The position numbers and the translations under genes were made by a program. Positions 44,979-53,837 of a stretch of 64,000 nt of DNA are shown here, piece after piece; the first letter of the stretch is position 1; each line of letters begins with the position of its first letter. The notes under the pieces were generated by a model. It ran no database searches. It had not been told where the DNA came from and was given only the letters and a program-made list of their open reading frames with translations. This DNA comes from G963674835 sp963674835. Its GTDB lineage: Bacteria; Planctomycetota; Planctomycetia; Pirellulales; Thermoguttaceae. Where the stretch lies: NCBI GenBank assembly GCA_963674835.2, contig CAXXKC010000001.1, positions 620,001-684,000 of the forward strand. Direction: 5' to 3'.

Positions 44979-46352
44979 TCAGTTGTGCTTTGGCTGGCGG
45001 AGGCTGTCGGCGAGTTGGCGGACTCTGGAGACGATCTTCTCTTCGATGGCCGGGGGAAAGGGGCCTGTGAGGGTTGTGTAGAGGACCGCGCCGCCGCCTT
45101 CGTATCCGCCTTCGTTTGCGACACGGGCGGAAGGAACGTAGCCGAAGACGTCGTTGGTGTAGCCGGCAACCCAAAGCGGGTTGCCCTGTAGCTCCTTCTT
45201 CAGCCGGAGCGAATAATCGACGACCACTTCGCCGGCCAGGGCGACCATGGTCAGGTCGTTGCCGAATTGCACGACTTGGACCAGGTAAGGGTAGGTGTCG
45301 GGCAGCTTGCCGTGGGCGTCGAGCTGTTTGAGGAGGGCCTCGGCGCGGCGGCTGGCGTAGCGGTTGTCGGACTGCGTTTGCTTCTGGAGCTCCTCGCGTG
45401 TTGGGATATTGGCGAATGGCAGAGCGACTTCGCCGATCGCCGCTCGGAGCGGACCGTGGACCGGCCGCTGGGGCGCTGCAAGGGCCTTGTCGACAGCGGC
45501 GGCGAGGCTCTTGCCGTGCTGCTGGGCCAGCTCGAGCGACCGCCGAGGGTCGGGGTTCTGATCGCCGCCGCAGCCGATCATGAACAGGGCCGTAACGCCG
45601 GGATGGGCGTGCTCAACGTCGGCCTGGGCGAATCCAGCGTAGTCGCCACAGAACTGGTAGAAGCTGAGCGTGGTGTTGTGGCAGGCGTAGCCGAAAAGCA
45701 CTGCGCGGAGCTTGCCGTCGGCGTCGGTCACGCGAAGGACGGGTACGTCGTGATCGGTCGGTCCGCTCGCGTTGGGCGCGATTTGGAAACCGTGCTTGGT
45801 CTTGGAGCGGCGGTTGATGGCGAAGGGTGCGGAGGATTGGGAAAAGGTGAGTTCCGCGGGCTGCATGGCATTGAGGGCTGCCTTGACCACGTCGAACAGC
45901 TTGGTCTGAAGCTGGTTGAAGTACTCGTCGCTGCGGCGGATGTACTCCTCGGGGACGGCGTACATCGTTTCTTTCTCAATGCGCAGTTCGGGGCCGCAGT
46001 GGGTGTGCGAGGTATTGATCAGCAGGCTCTCCGGCGGCAGGTCGAGCTGCTGGCGTGCCTGAGCTTCGACCGCGCTGCGCAGATCGCGCGGGATGCCAAT
46101 CAGATCGACGGTAACGATGACCAGGCGTGTGTCGGAGGCGTCTTGCAGGGCGAGGGCCTTGGCCTTGAGGTCGTGGATCTTGCCCTCGGAGGGTTTGTCG
46201 CGCGCGGCGTAGCCGGCCATCCACATCGACTGCTGCGGGGTGATCACGGTCGTGGCCACGCCGGCCTTCCAGTCTACGGCGCGAAGTGGATGCGAAACGA
46301 CCAGCAAGATTGCGACGGTCAGCAGGGACAAGAGAGCGTGGCGGATGTGCAT
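44979..46352 (-). CDS. Secreted neutral/alkaline ceramidase-like protein
   Basis: 457 residues from ATG 46352 (GAGGAG upstream). The Sec leader is MHIRHALLSLLTVAILLVV ending HPLRA. The ceramidase N-terminal domain pattern starts WKAGVATTVITPQQSMWMAGY. The zinc site reads LINTSHTHCGPEL, with FMIGCGGDQNPDP further on. In planctomycetes this family is common and shorter than true neutral ceramidases (which add a C-terminal domain), so the substrate may be some other amide. It follows a sodium/solute symporter gene on the same strand with a 23-base gap. Confidence 0.8.
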   Translation of the reverse strand: MHIRHALLSLLTVAILLVVSHPLRAVDWKAGVATTVITPQQSMWMAGYAARDKPSEGKIHDLKAKALALQDASDTRLVIVTVDLIGIPRDLRSAVEAQARQQLDLPPESLLINTSHTHCGPELRIEKETMYAVPEEYIRRSDEYFNQLQTKLFDVVKAALNAMQPAELTFSQSSAPFAINRRSKTKHGFQIAPNASGPTDHDVPVLRVTDADGKLRAVLFGYACHNTTLSFYQFCGDYAGFAQADVEHAHPGVTALFMIGCGGDQNPDPRRSLELAQQHGKSLAAAVDKALAAPQRPVHGPLRAAIGEVALPFANIPTREELQKQTQSDNRYASRRAEALLKQLDAHGKLPDTYPYLVQVVQFGNDLTMVALAGEVVVDYSLRLKKELQGNPLWVAGYTNDVFGYVPSARVANEGGYEGGGAVLYTTLTGPFPPAIEEKIVSRVRQLADSLRQPKHN

Positions 46353-46375
46353 GGGGATCTCCTCAGGAGGTCGGA

Positions 46376-48178
46376 CTATTCGGTGGGATCGGCCGGGGGC
46401 GGCGTCGCGTTGCCGTTCAGCTCGGTGCGACTTCGCCAAGTCAGGATGGCCCCGATGGCAACAAGCGTGAGGCCGAATCCGACAGTCAGTTCGACGGCGA
46501 GTTCGCCAGATACCCAGGGCAAGATGGCCAGAAGCATCACGCCGATGGCCAGCACGCTGATCCCGACGATTTTGAAGGGTGAGAAAACCTTGCCTGCCGC
46601 CGGTGCAGCGGGGATATCGTCGGGGAGGGAGCCGATGGGCAGGGTGAGCCGCTGGTGGAACTGGTCGATGCGCTGGCGATCCGCGGTGCCATCGACCAGC
46701 AGGGCAGCTATGAGGCTGACGGCGGTCATGACGAACAAGGTTACCAGCGAAGCGACGACGAAGATGGCGATCTCGGCTTCGAGCACGACGACGCCGAGAT
46801 CGACCTCCGCGGGACACCACCGGAGCATTCCCAGGCCCGCGAGGATGCCAGCAAACCAACCGGTGATCGCGCCGTACTTATTGACCCACTTGGTGAGGAG
46901 TCCGAAGATCATGGGGATGCCGGCCGGGCCGGTGACGACGCTGAAGAGCGTGACCATGTTCTTGAACAGGCCTTCGCCAGTTCCGGTGGCCATGAGCAAA
47001 GCCAAGACGAGTGCGCCACCGCCCACGGCAAGCGTCATAATGCGTCCCATGAAGACCAGCTCTTTCTGGGAAGCGTTGGGCCGGAAGAGGCGGCGATAGA
47101 CGTCGCTGGTGAGCACGCCGGCACTCATGTTGTAGTCGCCGCTGAGTGTGGACATGGTGGCGGCGAACATGGCGGCGACGATCAATCCGAGCATGCCGGC
47201 GGGCAGCAGCAGGACGCACAGGCGCGGATAGATTTCGTTCCCGGGGACGCTGCCGACCGGGCCGAGGAACTGCCTGGCGGCCATGGCGGGGAGGAACATC
47301 AGGGGCGGGCCGATGACGTTCAGCAGGGTGACGAACCAGCCGGTCTTGATGGCCTCACGTTCGTCCTTGACGCAGTAATAACGTTGGATCAGCGGCCAGT
47401 TGATGCTGCTCCATGCGACGCAATAGAGCGAAGAGAGGATGGCGATATAGATCCAGTTGTAGTTGCCGGTAGTCCAATGGAAGAAGCCTTCGGGGGAGTT
47501 GGCGACGAACGCGTCCCATCCTCCGGCCTTCTGGATCGCCAGGGGCGCAAGAACGAGCACGGCGACGGCGAGGACGACAAACTGGATGAAGTCGGTGACG
47601 GCTACGGCCCAGAGGCCGCCAGCGAACGTGTAGGCAAGAATGATGGCGCCGGACCAGAGCATGGCCTCCGTGGTGTTGGTGCCGAGGCTGACGGAGATGA
47701 AGCCGGCGATGGCGATGAGTTTGAGGGCGTCGTCGACCATCTTCACGGGGACGCCCTGCCAGACGAAGATTTGGCGGAGGGCGTGGTTGTAGCGGGTTTC
47801 GAGATACTCGACGGGGCTGTCGATCCTGGCACGACGCCACTTCTTGGCGAAGAGCACGACGCTGAAGATGCTGGCGGGGACGGTGACCCAAAGGAGCGTC
47901 ACGCCCACCCAGCCGTACTTGAAGGCCAGATCGGAGTAGGAGATGAAAGCGAAGGCGCTGAAGCTCGTCATGTAGAAGGAGACGCCGCTGAGCCACCAGG
48001 GGATATTGTTGCCGCCGCTGAAATAGTCCTTGATTCCCCGCATGTAGCGGTAGAAGTAGAATCCGATGAACAGCATGAGCACGAAGTAGCCGACGAGGAT
48101 GACATAGTCGGCAAAACCGAGGGCGCCTTTCATGGCTGAAGGCGCAGTCTGGGCGAGCAGAGCCGTAGAGATTAGCAT
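46376..48178 (-). CDS. Sodium:solute symporter (SSS family)
   Basis: 600 residues from ATG 48178 behind GGGGAG. Thirteen or so membrane helices. SSS landmarks: YFSGGNNIPWWLSGVSFYMTS split as a sodium-site region, SAFAFISYSDLAFKYG, PVEYLETRYN, GGLWAVAVTDFIQF (the family signature) and MFAATMSTLSGDYN. It imports a sugar, amino acid or similar solute with sodium. The neighbouring ceramidase-like gene suggests uptake of a product released outside, but the substrate cannot be read from sequence. Confidence 0.9.
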   Translation of the reverse strand: MLISTALLAQTAPSAMKGALGFADYVILVGYFVLMLFIGFYFYRYMRGIKDYFSGGNNIPWWLSGVSFYMTSFSAFAFISYSDLAFKYGWVGVTLLWVTVPASIFSVVLFAKKWRRARIDSPVEYLETRYNHALRQIFVWQGVPVKMVDDALKLIAIAGFISVSLGTNTTEAMLWSGAIILAYTFAGGLWAVAVTDFIQFVVLAVAVLVLAPLAIQKAGGWDAFVANSPEGFFHWTTGNYNWIYIAILSSLYCVAWSSINWPLIQRYYCVKDEREAIKTGWFVTLLNVIGPPLMFLPAMAARQFLGPVGSVPGNEIYPRLCVLLLPAGMLGLIVAAMFAATMSTLSGDYNMSAGVLTSDVYRRLFRPNASQKELVFMGRIMTLAVGGGALVLALLMATGTGEGLFKNMVTLFSVVTGPAGIPMIFGLLTKWVNKYGAITGWFAGILAGLGMLRWCPAEVDLGVVVLEAEIAIFVVASLVTLFVMTAVSLIAALLVDGTADRQRIDQFHQRLTLPIGSLPDDIPAAPAAGKVFSPFKIVGISVLAIGVMLLAILPWVSGELAVELTVGFGLTLVAIGAILTWRSRTELNGNATPPPADPTE

Positions 48179-48381
48179 CGGTGGTCTCCCCACATCCTGC
48201 AGGTGTGTTGTATCGAACCGCTGGTGAGCGAAGGTGATGTGCGGCCGAAAACGGCGTCACTGTACGAGGTCTTGATGAACGGCGACCTTCGCTAGTATGC
48301 GAACCTCACTGGAGCTTATCCCGAAACGTCCGACGCGGCCAGGGGAGGCCGGGCCGACGAACGAGTTATCGGGGGTGGCCT

Positions 48382-49257
48382 TTAATCGAACTGTCCGAGC
48401 GAGCGGAGGTAGGCCATCGATTCGGCGACGTCCTTCTCGGTCTGGCACTCAGTGCGGTCGACGCCTTGTATGCCCTCGACCTCGACGGTGATCGGGCCGT
48501 GGAACCCGTGCTCCTTGAGGACTTTCAGGACGCCGGGGATATCGACCTTGCCCTGGCCGAGCGGTGGAAAGTTCCACGTTTCGAACTGACCGTTGTGATC
48601 CTTAATCTCGACGGTGGCCACGTAGTCGATGCACTTCTTGAGCTCGGTCACCGCATCGGTGCCCTTATTGTAGTAAGTGATGTTTCCCGTGTCGAAGTTG
48701 ACGCGGATATTAGGGTGGTTGATGGCCTTCATGGTGGCGACGTGCTGATCGCCATTGAGGCCGAGATCGGGATGGGTTTCGAGGGCGACGATGACGCTGT
48801 GCTGTCGGGCCAGATCGCCCACCTTGCGCAATCGTTGGATGGCGACTTCCTTGGAAACGCCGGGATGCTTGGGCGAAAGGAACATGTACTTTGCGCCCAG
48901 CTCCTGGCAGATGGCACACTGCTGGCCCAACTCCTCGACGGAGGAGGGATTGGAGAGGTCGGCCTGACCGCGGAGGACAACGACCTTGAGGCCGCTGGCC
49001 GCCAACTGCTTCTTGGTCGCCTCGACCTGGTCGGGCGCCGGCACGCTCATGAAGACGTAGTGGATGCCGATGGCGGGGAGCTGTTTCCAGGCATCGGCTT
49101 CGAACTTGCCGTAGTTCATGATCCGGCAGCCCAATGGGCTGAGCGGCTGCCCCGGGAGGCAGTGCTGATCGGCGGCCACCGCCAAGGCCGCCCAACAACA
49201 GATTGCCAACCCCCCAATGCCGCTCAGCGTTCTCAGCAGTCGTGCGTTTTTCGTCAT
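48382..49257 (-). CDS. Secreted sugar phosphate isomerase/epimerase-like TIM-barrel protein
   Basis: 291 residues from ATG 49257. A Sec leader (TLSGIGGLAICCWAALAVAAD) places it outside the cytoplasm, unlike classical xylose isomerase-like enzymes. The AP-endonuclease-2-like barrel keeps its metal ligands: Glu in VALETHPDLG, Asp in RVNFDTGNITYY, His in VEIKDHNG and Glu in ITVEVEG. Secreted members are frequent in planctomycetes next to Gfo/Idh/MocA oxidoreductases and may act on free sugars such as inositols or 3-keto sugars. Exact reaction unknown. Confidence 0.82.
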   Translation of the reverse strand: MTKNARLLRTLSGIGGLAICCWAALAVAADQHCLPGQPLSPLGCRIMNYGKFEADAWKQLPAIGIHYVFMSVPAPDQVEATKKQLAASGLKVVVLRGQADLSNPSSVEELGQQCAICQELGAKYMFLSPKHPGVSKEVAIQRLRKVGDLARQHSVIVALETHPDLGLNGDQHVATMKAINHPNIRVNFDTGNITYYNKGTDAVTELKKCIDYVATVEIKDHNGQFETWNFPPLGQGKVDIPGVLKVLKEHGFHGPITVEVEGIQGVDRTECQTEKDVAESMAYLRSLGQFD

Positions 49258-49367
49258 GGAAGCCCTCAGATGCTTACCTCGGTGAAGGTCAGAATTTGGA
49301 AAGCGGTGGGTAGGGGGCGGGCGCCGCAGGAGGGTGACCGACGGCGCATCGCGCCCCGCTTGGTTTG

Positions 49368-50699
49368 TCACGCCAGCTCTTTGCGGTGAGCCCAGACTTT
49401 CTCGAAAGCGGCCGCGTATTGATCGACCAGTTCGGGAACGTCTTTGGTGAAGTACGGCAGACCGATCGCCGTGGCGTTGGCCTGTTCGGAGCCGGGCAGT
49501 TCGGGAATAACGGGCAGGTGGTGCCACCACTGTGCTTCGGTATAGAGGGGGCACTTGTGCTGCAGCCGGTAGCTTACGGAGCCGGCGCTGACGCCTTCGG
49601 CCTGCAATGCCTTGACGCAAGCCTCGCGAGACATGCCGGCCTGCTTCTCGTCGATGAACAGCATGTTCCACGAATAGTGGAGACGTTCGACGTCTTTTCG
49701 GCCGCTTGACTGCTCGTAAAGGCCAGGCAACTGGGTGAGGCGATCGTTAAGGCGGCGAACTTGCGCGGCGCCGGCCGCATTGCGCTCGCGGAGGCCCTTG
49801 AGTTGAGCGCGGGCCAGAGCGGCAGCCATGGGATGCATGCGGTATTTGACGCCCAGCCCGGTGCCCTCGTACTTGCGATAAGGGCTCGACGCGGGGAAGT
49901 TGCGGGGCAGATCGTAATGCCCGAAGGTGGTGGCGCGCTCGAAATCGGCCTCGGTTTGGCAGACGTTCATGCCGCCTTCGATCGCGGGCAGCGGCTTGCT
50001 AGCCTGGAAGCTGAACACGCCCATTCGGCCCCATGTTCCCATGGACTTGCCTTTGAGCTTGGCGCCGTGCGCGTGGCACGAGTCTTCCAGAACGATGAGG
50101 CCCTTCTCCTTGGCCCAATCGCAGATGTGATCCATGTCGGCGGGGAGGCCGATCCAGTGGACGGGGAGCACGGCCTTGGTCTTGGGCGTGAGTCGCTTCT
50201 TGGCGTCTTCGAGGTCGAAATTGAGGGTGTGGGGGTTGATGTCGACGAAAACGGGGACCAGCCCAAACAGACGCATGGGCACGATGGTGGCGAAGAACGT
50301 GTAGCTGGGCACCATGATCTCGCTGCCCGGCGGAAGATCCAAGGCGAAGAACATGGAGGCCAGGGCGCTGGTGCCATTGCATTGGGCCCTGGTGAAGTTA
50401 GCGCCGAGGAACTCTTTATATTCCTGCTCGAAGGCGCTCAGGGGGCCATAGCTGGGGTTGTGCGTTACTTCGAGGACGGCTTCCTCTTCGGCTTTGCCGT
50501 AGCGAGGCCAGTGTGAGGAGTCGCTGTGTGAGGCGGTGACTGCCTTGGGGCCTCCGTTGAGCGCCAGGGACTCCTGCGCCGCCTGAGCCTGCGAGGTGGC
50601 ACGGGTGGCGAGATAGCTGCCGGCAGCCACAATTCCAGCGCTCTTAAGGAACTGTCGGCGGGACTGATTTGCGGGGGCGTTTGCGTTGGGGCGTGACAT
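49368..50699 (-). CDS. DegT/DnrJ/EryC1/StrS aminotransferase with Tat signal
   Basis: 443 residues from ATG 50699. The twin-arginine leader is NQSRRQFLKSAGIVAAGSYL. The mature protein is a fold-type I PLP enzyme: QCNGTSALASMFFALDL, PVHWIGLPADMD, ILEDSCHAHGA-like VLEDSCHAHGAKL, and the PLP-Lys segment FSFQASKPLPAIEGG. DegT enzymes normally aminate nucleotide-linked keto-sugars in the cytoplasm, so an exported one is odd; PLP loading before Tat export would explain it. A second, cytosolic DegT lies at 52.4 kb. Divergent from the LacI gene. Confidence 0.85.
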   Translation of the reverse strand: MSRPNANAPANQSRRQFLKSAGIVAAGSYLATRATSQAQAAQESLALNGGPKAVTASHSDSSHWPRYGKAEEEAVLEVTHNPSYGPLSAFEQEYKEFLGANFTRAQCNGTSALASMFFALDLPPGSEIMVPSYTFFATIVPMRLFGLVPVFVDINPHTLNFDLEDAKKRLTPKTKAVLPVHWIGLPADMDHICDWAKEKGLIVLEDSCHAHGAKLKGKSMGTWGRMGVFSFQASKPLPAIEGGMNVCQTEADFERATTFGHYDLPRNFPASSPYRKYEGTGLGVKYRMHPMAAALARAQLKGLRERNAAGAAQVRRLNDRLTQLPGLYEQSSGRKDVERLHYSWNMLFIDEKQAGMSREACVKALQAEGVSAGSVSYRLQHKCPLYTEAQWWHHLPVIPELPGSEQANATAIGLPYFTKDVPELVDQYAAAFEKVWAHRKELA

Positions 50700-51325
50700 G
50701 AAATGGAACTCCACATATGCAGGTTTTGGCGGTATGGCATGCGCCGTTTTGACGGGCAATGTCACGGTACATCATAGGAAGAAGCGGTGGAGGCTGTCAA
50801 CGGGCCCAGACGTTTTTTTGCACGTGGTGGCTTTGGTCCTCCCGGAGGTTCACGCGGGAATCGCTACCCTTCTGTAGAGTGCATGGCAGGGCGGGCTTCG
50901 TGGAGCGGTACAGGACCCGGGTGGGCTTGCCTGGCTTCGATCGGGGCCGATGCACCCTACGGAGCGGATGTGTTCGGGGAGCCTGATAGGATCCCGGTCG
51001 AAAGCTGCTTGCGCACGGCCGGCTACTCGGCCTCGACCGGCGTGAGTGGAGGCGCGTTGGACATGGCGAAAGGTGGCGCCGGGAGTCTCAGAAAGCACGG
51101 GGTGGTGGTTGACGCGGTGTGGCGATCGAGTAAGCTGATATTACGATATATCAAAATGTAACCGACGTCGTCAGCCGCGGTGGCGCCTCGCCGACAGAGA
51201 TCCTGTTGCGGGGTGGCAGATCGAGGGCGGAACCATGGCCGGGACGACCAACCCATTTAGCCGTGCACGGCTGGACGCGCCGGCGGTGCTGGCTCGACGA
51301 GCTGCGCGGCACGAAACAGACCCTC
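50700..51325. other. Intergenic region between divergent DegT and LacI genes
   Basis: 626 bases. An AT-rich island at 51131-51162 contains GATATATC (51145-51152, a perfect palindrome) framed by TTAC and GTAA. TTGACG at 51109-51114 is a plausible -35. It could be the LacI-family operator and promoter, but no second copy was seen. The rest is GC-rich without a gene I can defend. Confidence 0.35.
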
Positions 51326-52372
51326 ATGAAGCATCGCGAAAAGAAGGCCGTTCCGCGTCTGATCGACGTGGCCTCGGAGGCCGGGGTCTCGCGCATGGCG
51401 GCGGCGCACGTGATCAACGGCACCGGGGGAGATACGGTCCGGGTGAGCGAGCCGACTCGGCGGCGTATCCTGGAAGCGGCACGGCGACTGAACTACCATC
51501 CGAATCGGATCGCCCAACAGCTGCGCGGGGCAAGCAGTCGCATGTTGGGGGTGATCTACGACACGGCGAGCACGGCCGTCATGTGGGCGAGACTGACGGC
51601 ATTGGACCGTGAGGCCGTGCGTTGTGGCTACCGGCTGATGATCGGCCAGGTGCACAGCGACCCAGAGGGAATCGAGGAGTATTTTGCCGACTTCTTCGGC
51701 CGGGGGCTGGACGGGATTGTCTGCCTGTTCGACCCGCTGCGGAGCTACGATGTTACGTTGCAAACGCTGATTGATCGGACCGCACGAGTGGTGTTCTTCG
51801 GTAGGCGGACCGTGGAACATGCCGCGTGCGTGCGAGTGGATACGGCCGACGGTATGCGTCAGTCGGTGGGGCATCTGATCGACCGGGGGCGGCAGCGGCC
51901 GGGCCTGGTCGTGTGGAACGCTGAGGACCAGCGTAGCGTGTACCGCCGGGAGGGGTTTCTGGCCGAGCTGGAGGCTCGAAAGGTGCCGATCGACGCGAGG
52001 CGTATTTGGGCGGCTGACACGGGGCCCGAGGATCCCTCGCAAGAGACCTTGGACCGGGCGATCGACGAGTTGGTGGTCCAGTTGGGGGCCGACAGCCTGA
52101 TTATCGACGACGACGTGTGGGCGGTGCGGTTCATCCAGCGGCTGAAAGACCGCGGGTTCAGCGTGCCGGGCGATGTGGCCGTGATCGGGTACGACAACCT
52201 GGAGATGGGGACCGTAGTCGATCCGGCCCTGACGACCGTGGACCAGGATCACGAGGCCTGTGCCCGTGCGATTCTGGAACTTCTGTTGGAGATGATCAAC
52301 GGCGGAGGCGAGCCATCGTCGCCGGGCGAACGGGTCATCAAGCCGAAACTCATCGTGCGGCAGTCAACCTGA
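51326..52372 (+). CDS. LacI-family transcriptional regulator
   Basis: 348 residues from ATG 51326. The helix-turn-helix reads RLIDVASEAGVSRMAAAHVI with the hinge helix NRIAQQLRGASSRMLGV. The effector domain is periplasmic-binding-protein-like (VVFFGRRTVEHAACVRVD, DVAVIGYDNLEMG). These regulators usually answer to a sugar. It stands between two DegT aminotransferase genes, 13 bases before the downstream one, which is likely in its own transcript and a target. The upstream start is open: other in-frame codons exist but add sequence unlike the family. Confidence 0.88.
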   Translation: MKHREKKAVPRLIDVASEAGVSRMAAAHVINGTGGDTVRVSEPTRRRILEAARRLNYHPNRIAQQLRGASSRMLGVIYDTASTAVMWARLTALDREAVRCGYRLMIGQVHSDPEGIEEYFADFFGRGLDGIVCLFDPLRSYDVTLQTLIDRTARVVFFGRRTVEHAACVRVDTADGMRQSVGHLIDRGRQRPGLVVWNAEDQRSVYRREGFLAELEARKVPIDARRIWAADTGPEDPSQETLDRAIDELVVQLGADSLIIDDDVWAVRFIQRLKDRGFSVPGDVAVIGYDNLEMGTVVDPALTTVDQDHEACARAILELLLEMINGGGEPSSPGERVIKPKLIVRQST

Positions 52373-52385
52373 AAGGAGCGTGGTC

Positions 52386-53642
52386 GTGGGGGAAAAGTTG
52401 GCAGTCGACGGCGGCAAGCCGGTGCGAAGTGAACCATTTCCGAGTTGGCCTGTTTTCGGCGAACGGGAACAGCGATACCTGCTGGCCGCGTTGGAGAGCG
52501 GCAAGTGGGGAAAACTGCAAGGGCAGGAGGTCGTGCGTTTCGAGCGCCAGTTTGCCGACTACCACGAGGCGAAACACGCCATCGCCGTGGTGAACGGCAC
52601 GGTGGCCCTGCGTCTGGCGTTGATGGCAGCCAGTATTCAGGCGGGCGACGAAGTGATCGTCACACCGTATTCGTTTCTGGCGACAGCGTCGGCCGTGCTG
52701 GAGGCCAACGCGACGCCGGTGTTCGCCGACATCGAACTGGATACGTTCAACCTGGACCCAGCGGCGATCGAAGCGGCGATCACGCCACGCACACGGGCGA
52801 TCATCCCGGTTCACGTCGGCGGCCTTCCGTGCAATATGGCGGCGATAACGGAGCTCGCCCGGCGGCACAATCTGGTCGTTCTGGAAGACGCCTGCCACGC
52901 CCATGGGGCGTCGTACCGAGGGGGACGCGTGGGGGCGATCGGCCAGATGGGCGCGTTTTCGTTCCAGTCGAGCAAGAACCTGTGCTCCGGCGAAGGGGGA
53001 ATCCTGCTCAGCAATGACGATGCGCTGGCCGAACGGTTCTGGTCGCTGCACAACTGCGGCCGCCTGAGGGGCGGCGCGTGGTACGAACATCACTACCTGG
53101 GCGGCAATTACCGGCTGAGCGAATTCCAGGGTGCGATTCTGAACGCCCAGTTCGAGCGGCTGGACCAGCAGGCAGAACTGCGCGAGGAGAACGGCCAGTA
53201 CTTGGCGCAGCGGCTGGCGCAGATTCCGGGCATCTATCCTCAGCGGCGGACCGAGGACTGTACGCGTCACAGCTACCATGTGTTCTGCATACGGTTGGTG
53301 CCGGAAGAGACCGGAGTGCCGCGCGGCGTGTTCCTCAAGGCGGTCGGCGCGGAGGGGGTTCCGGCGTCGGCCGGGTACGTGATTCCGCTGTATCGCCAAC
53401 CGGTCTTTCTGAACCAGGCGTTTGGGCCGTATACGGGCTGCCGTGAGGCACATCCGGACCTGGACTACAGCACGGTGTGCTGCCCGAACTGCGAGACGAT
53501 CTCGACGGTTCAAGGCGCGTGGCTGGAACACCGCTTCCTTCTGGGTACCCGGAAGGACATGGACGACATTGCCGACGCTTTTGAGAAAGTGTACGAGAAC
53601 CGCGACAGCCTTCTGGATGTGGAAGGCACGGCTTCGTGCTGA
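52386..53642 (+). CDS. Cytosolic DegT/DnrJ/EryC1/StrS aminotransferase
   Basis: 418 residues. GTG 52386 is chosen because AAAGGAG (52372-52378) sits seven bases upstream; GTG 52380 would leave one base. Typical DegT text: WPVFGEREQRYLLAALESG, VVNGTVALRLAL, VTPYSFLATASAVLE, DIELDTFNL and VLEDACHAHGA. The PLP-lysine region is FSFQSSKNLCSGEGG, followed by NYRLSEFQGAI. No export signal. It likely aminates a keto-sugar or keto-inositol. Follows the LacI-type regulator by 13 bases. Confidence 0.9.
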   Translation: MGEKLAVDGGKPVRSEPFPSWPVFGEREQRYLLAALESGKWGKLQGQEVVRFERQFADYHEAKHAIAVVNGTVALRLALMAASIQAGDEVIVTPYSFLATASAVLEANATPVFADIELDTFNLDPAAIEAAITPRTRAIIPVHVGGLPCNMAAITELARRHNLVVLEDACHAHGASYRGGRVGAIGQMGAFSFQSSKNLCSGEGGILLSNDDALAERFWSLHNCGRLRGGAWYEHHYLGGNYRLSEFQGAILNAQFERLDQQAELREENGQYLAQRLAQIPGIYPQRRTEDCTRHSYHVFCIRLVPEETGVPRGVFLKAVGAEGVPASAGYVIPLYRQPVFLNQAFGPYTGCREAHPDLDYSTVCCPNCETISTVQGAWLEHRFLLGTRKDMDDIADAFEKVYENRDSLLDVEGTASC

Positions 53643-53737
53643 GGCGTATTGCGAGGAGCGGCCGGGGAGTGGAGTTGGCGGTGTTGTGTGGTGTGGTTGG
53701 AGAGCTCCGAGGGAGTTTGAGATGCCCTCACCCCCAG

Positions 53738-53763
53738 CCCCTCGCCCGCTTGCGGGCGAGGGG
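53738..53763. terminator. Perfect hairpin between convergent genes (REP-like)
   Basis: CCCCTCGCCCGC (53738-53749) and GCGGGCGAGGGG (53752-53763) pair over 12 bases. GGGGAAAAAGAGAG follows. The surrounding CCTCACCCCCAGCCCCTCGCC text resembles a REP-like repeat I recall as common in bacterial intergenic DNA. It could end transcription from the plus-strand DegT gene. Confidence 0.6.
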
Positions 53764-53771
53764 AAAAAGAG

Positions 53772-53807
53772 AGGGCCATCCGTGGCGGTGGTGGTACGGA
53801 TGGCCCT
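53772..53807 (-). terminator. Intrinsic terminator of the Gfo/Idh/MocA gene
   Basis: AGGGCCATCCGT (53772-53783) and ACGGATGGCCCT (53796-53807) pair perfectly over 12 bases with a GGCGGTGGTGGT loop. On the minus strand the stem is followed at once by CTCTCTTTTTCCCC, a T-tract, 31 bases after the oxidoreductase stop. Confidence 0.75.
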
Positions 53808-53837
53808 GGGTGCAAGCCGGTCGTTCGCTAGCGGATC

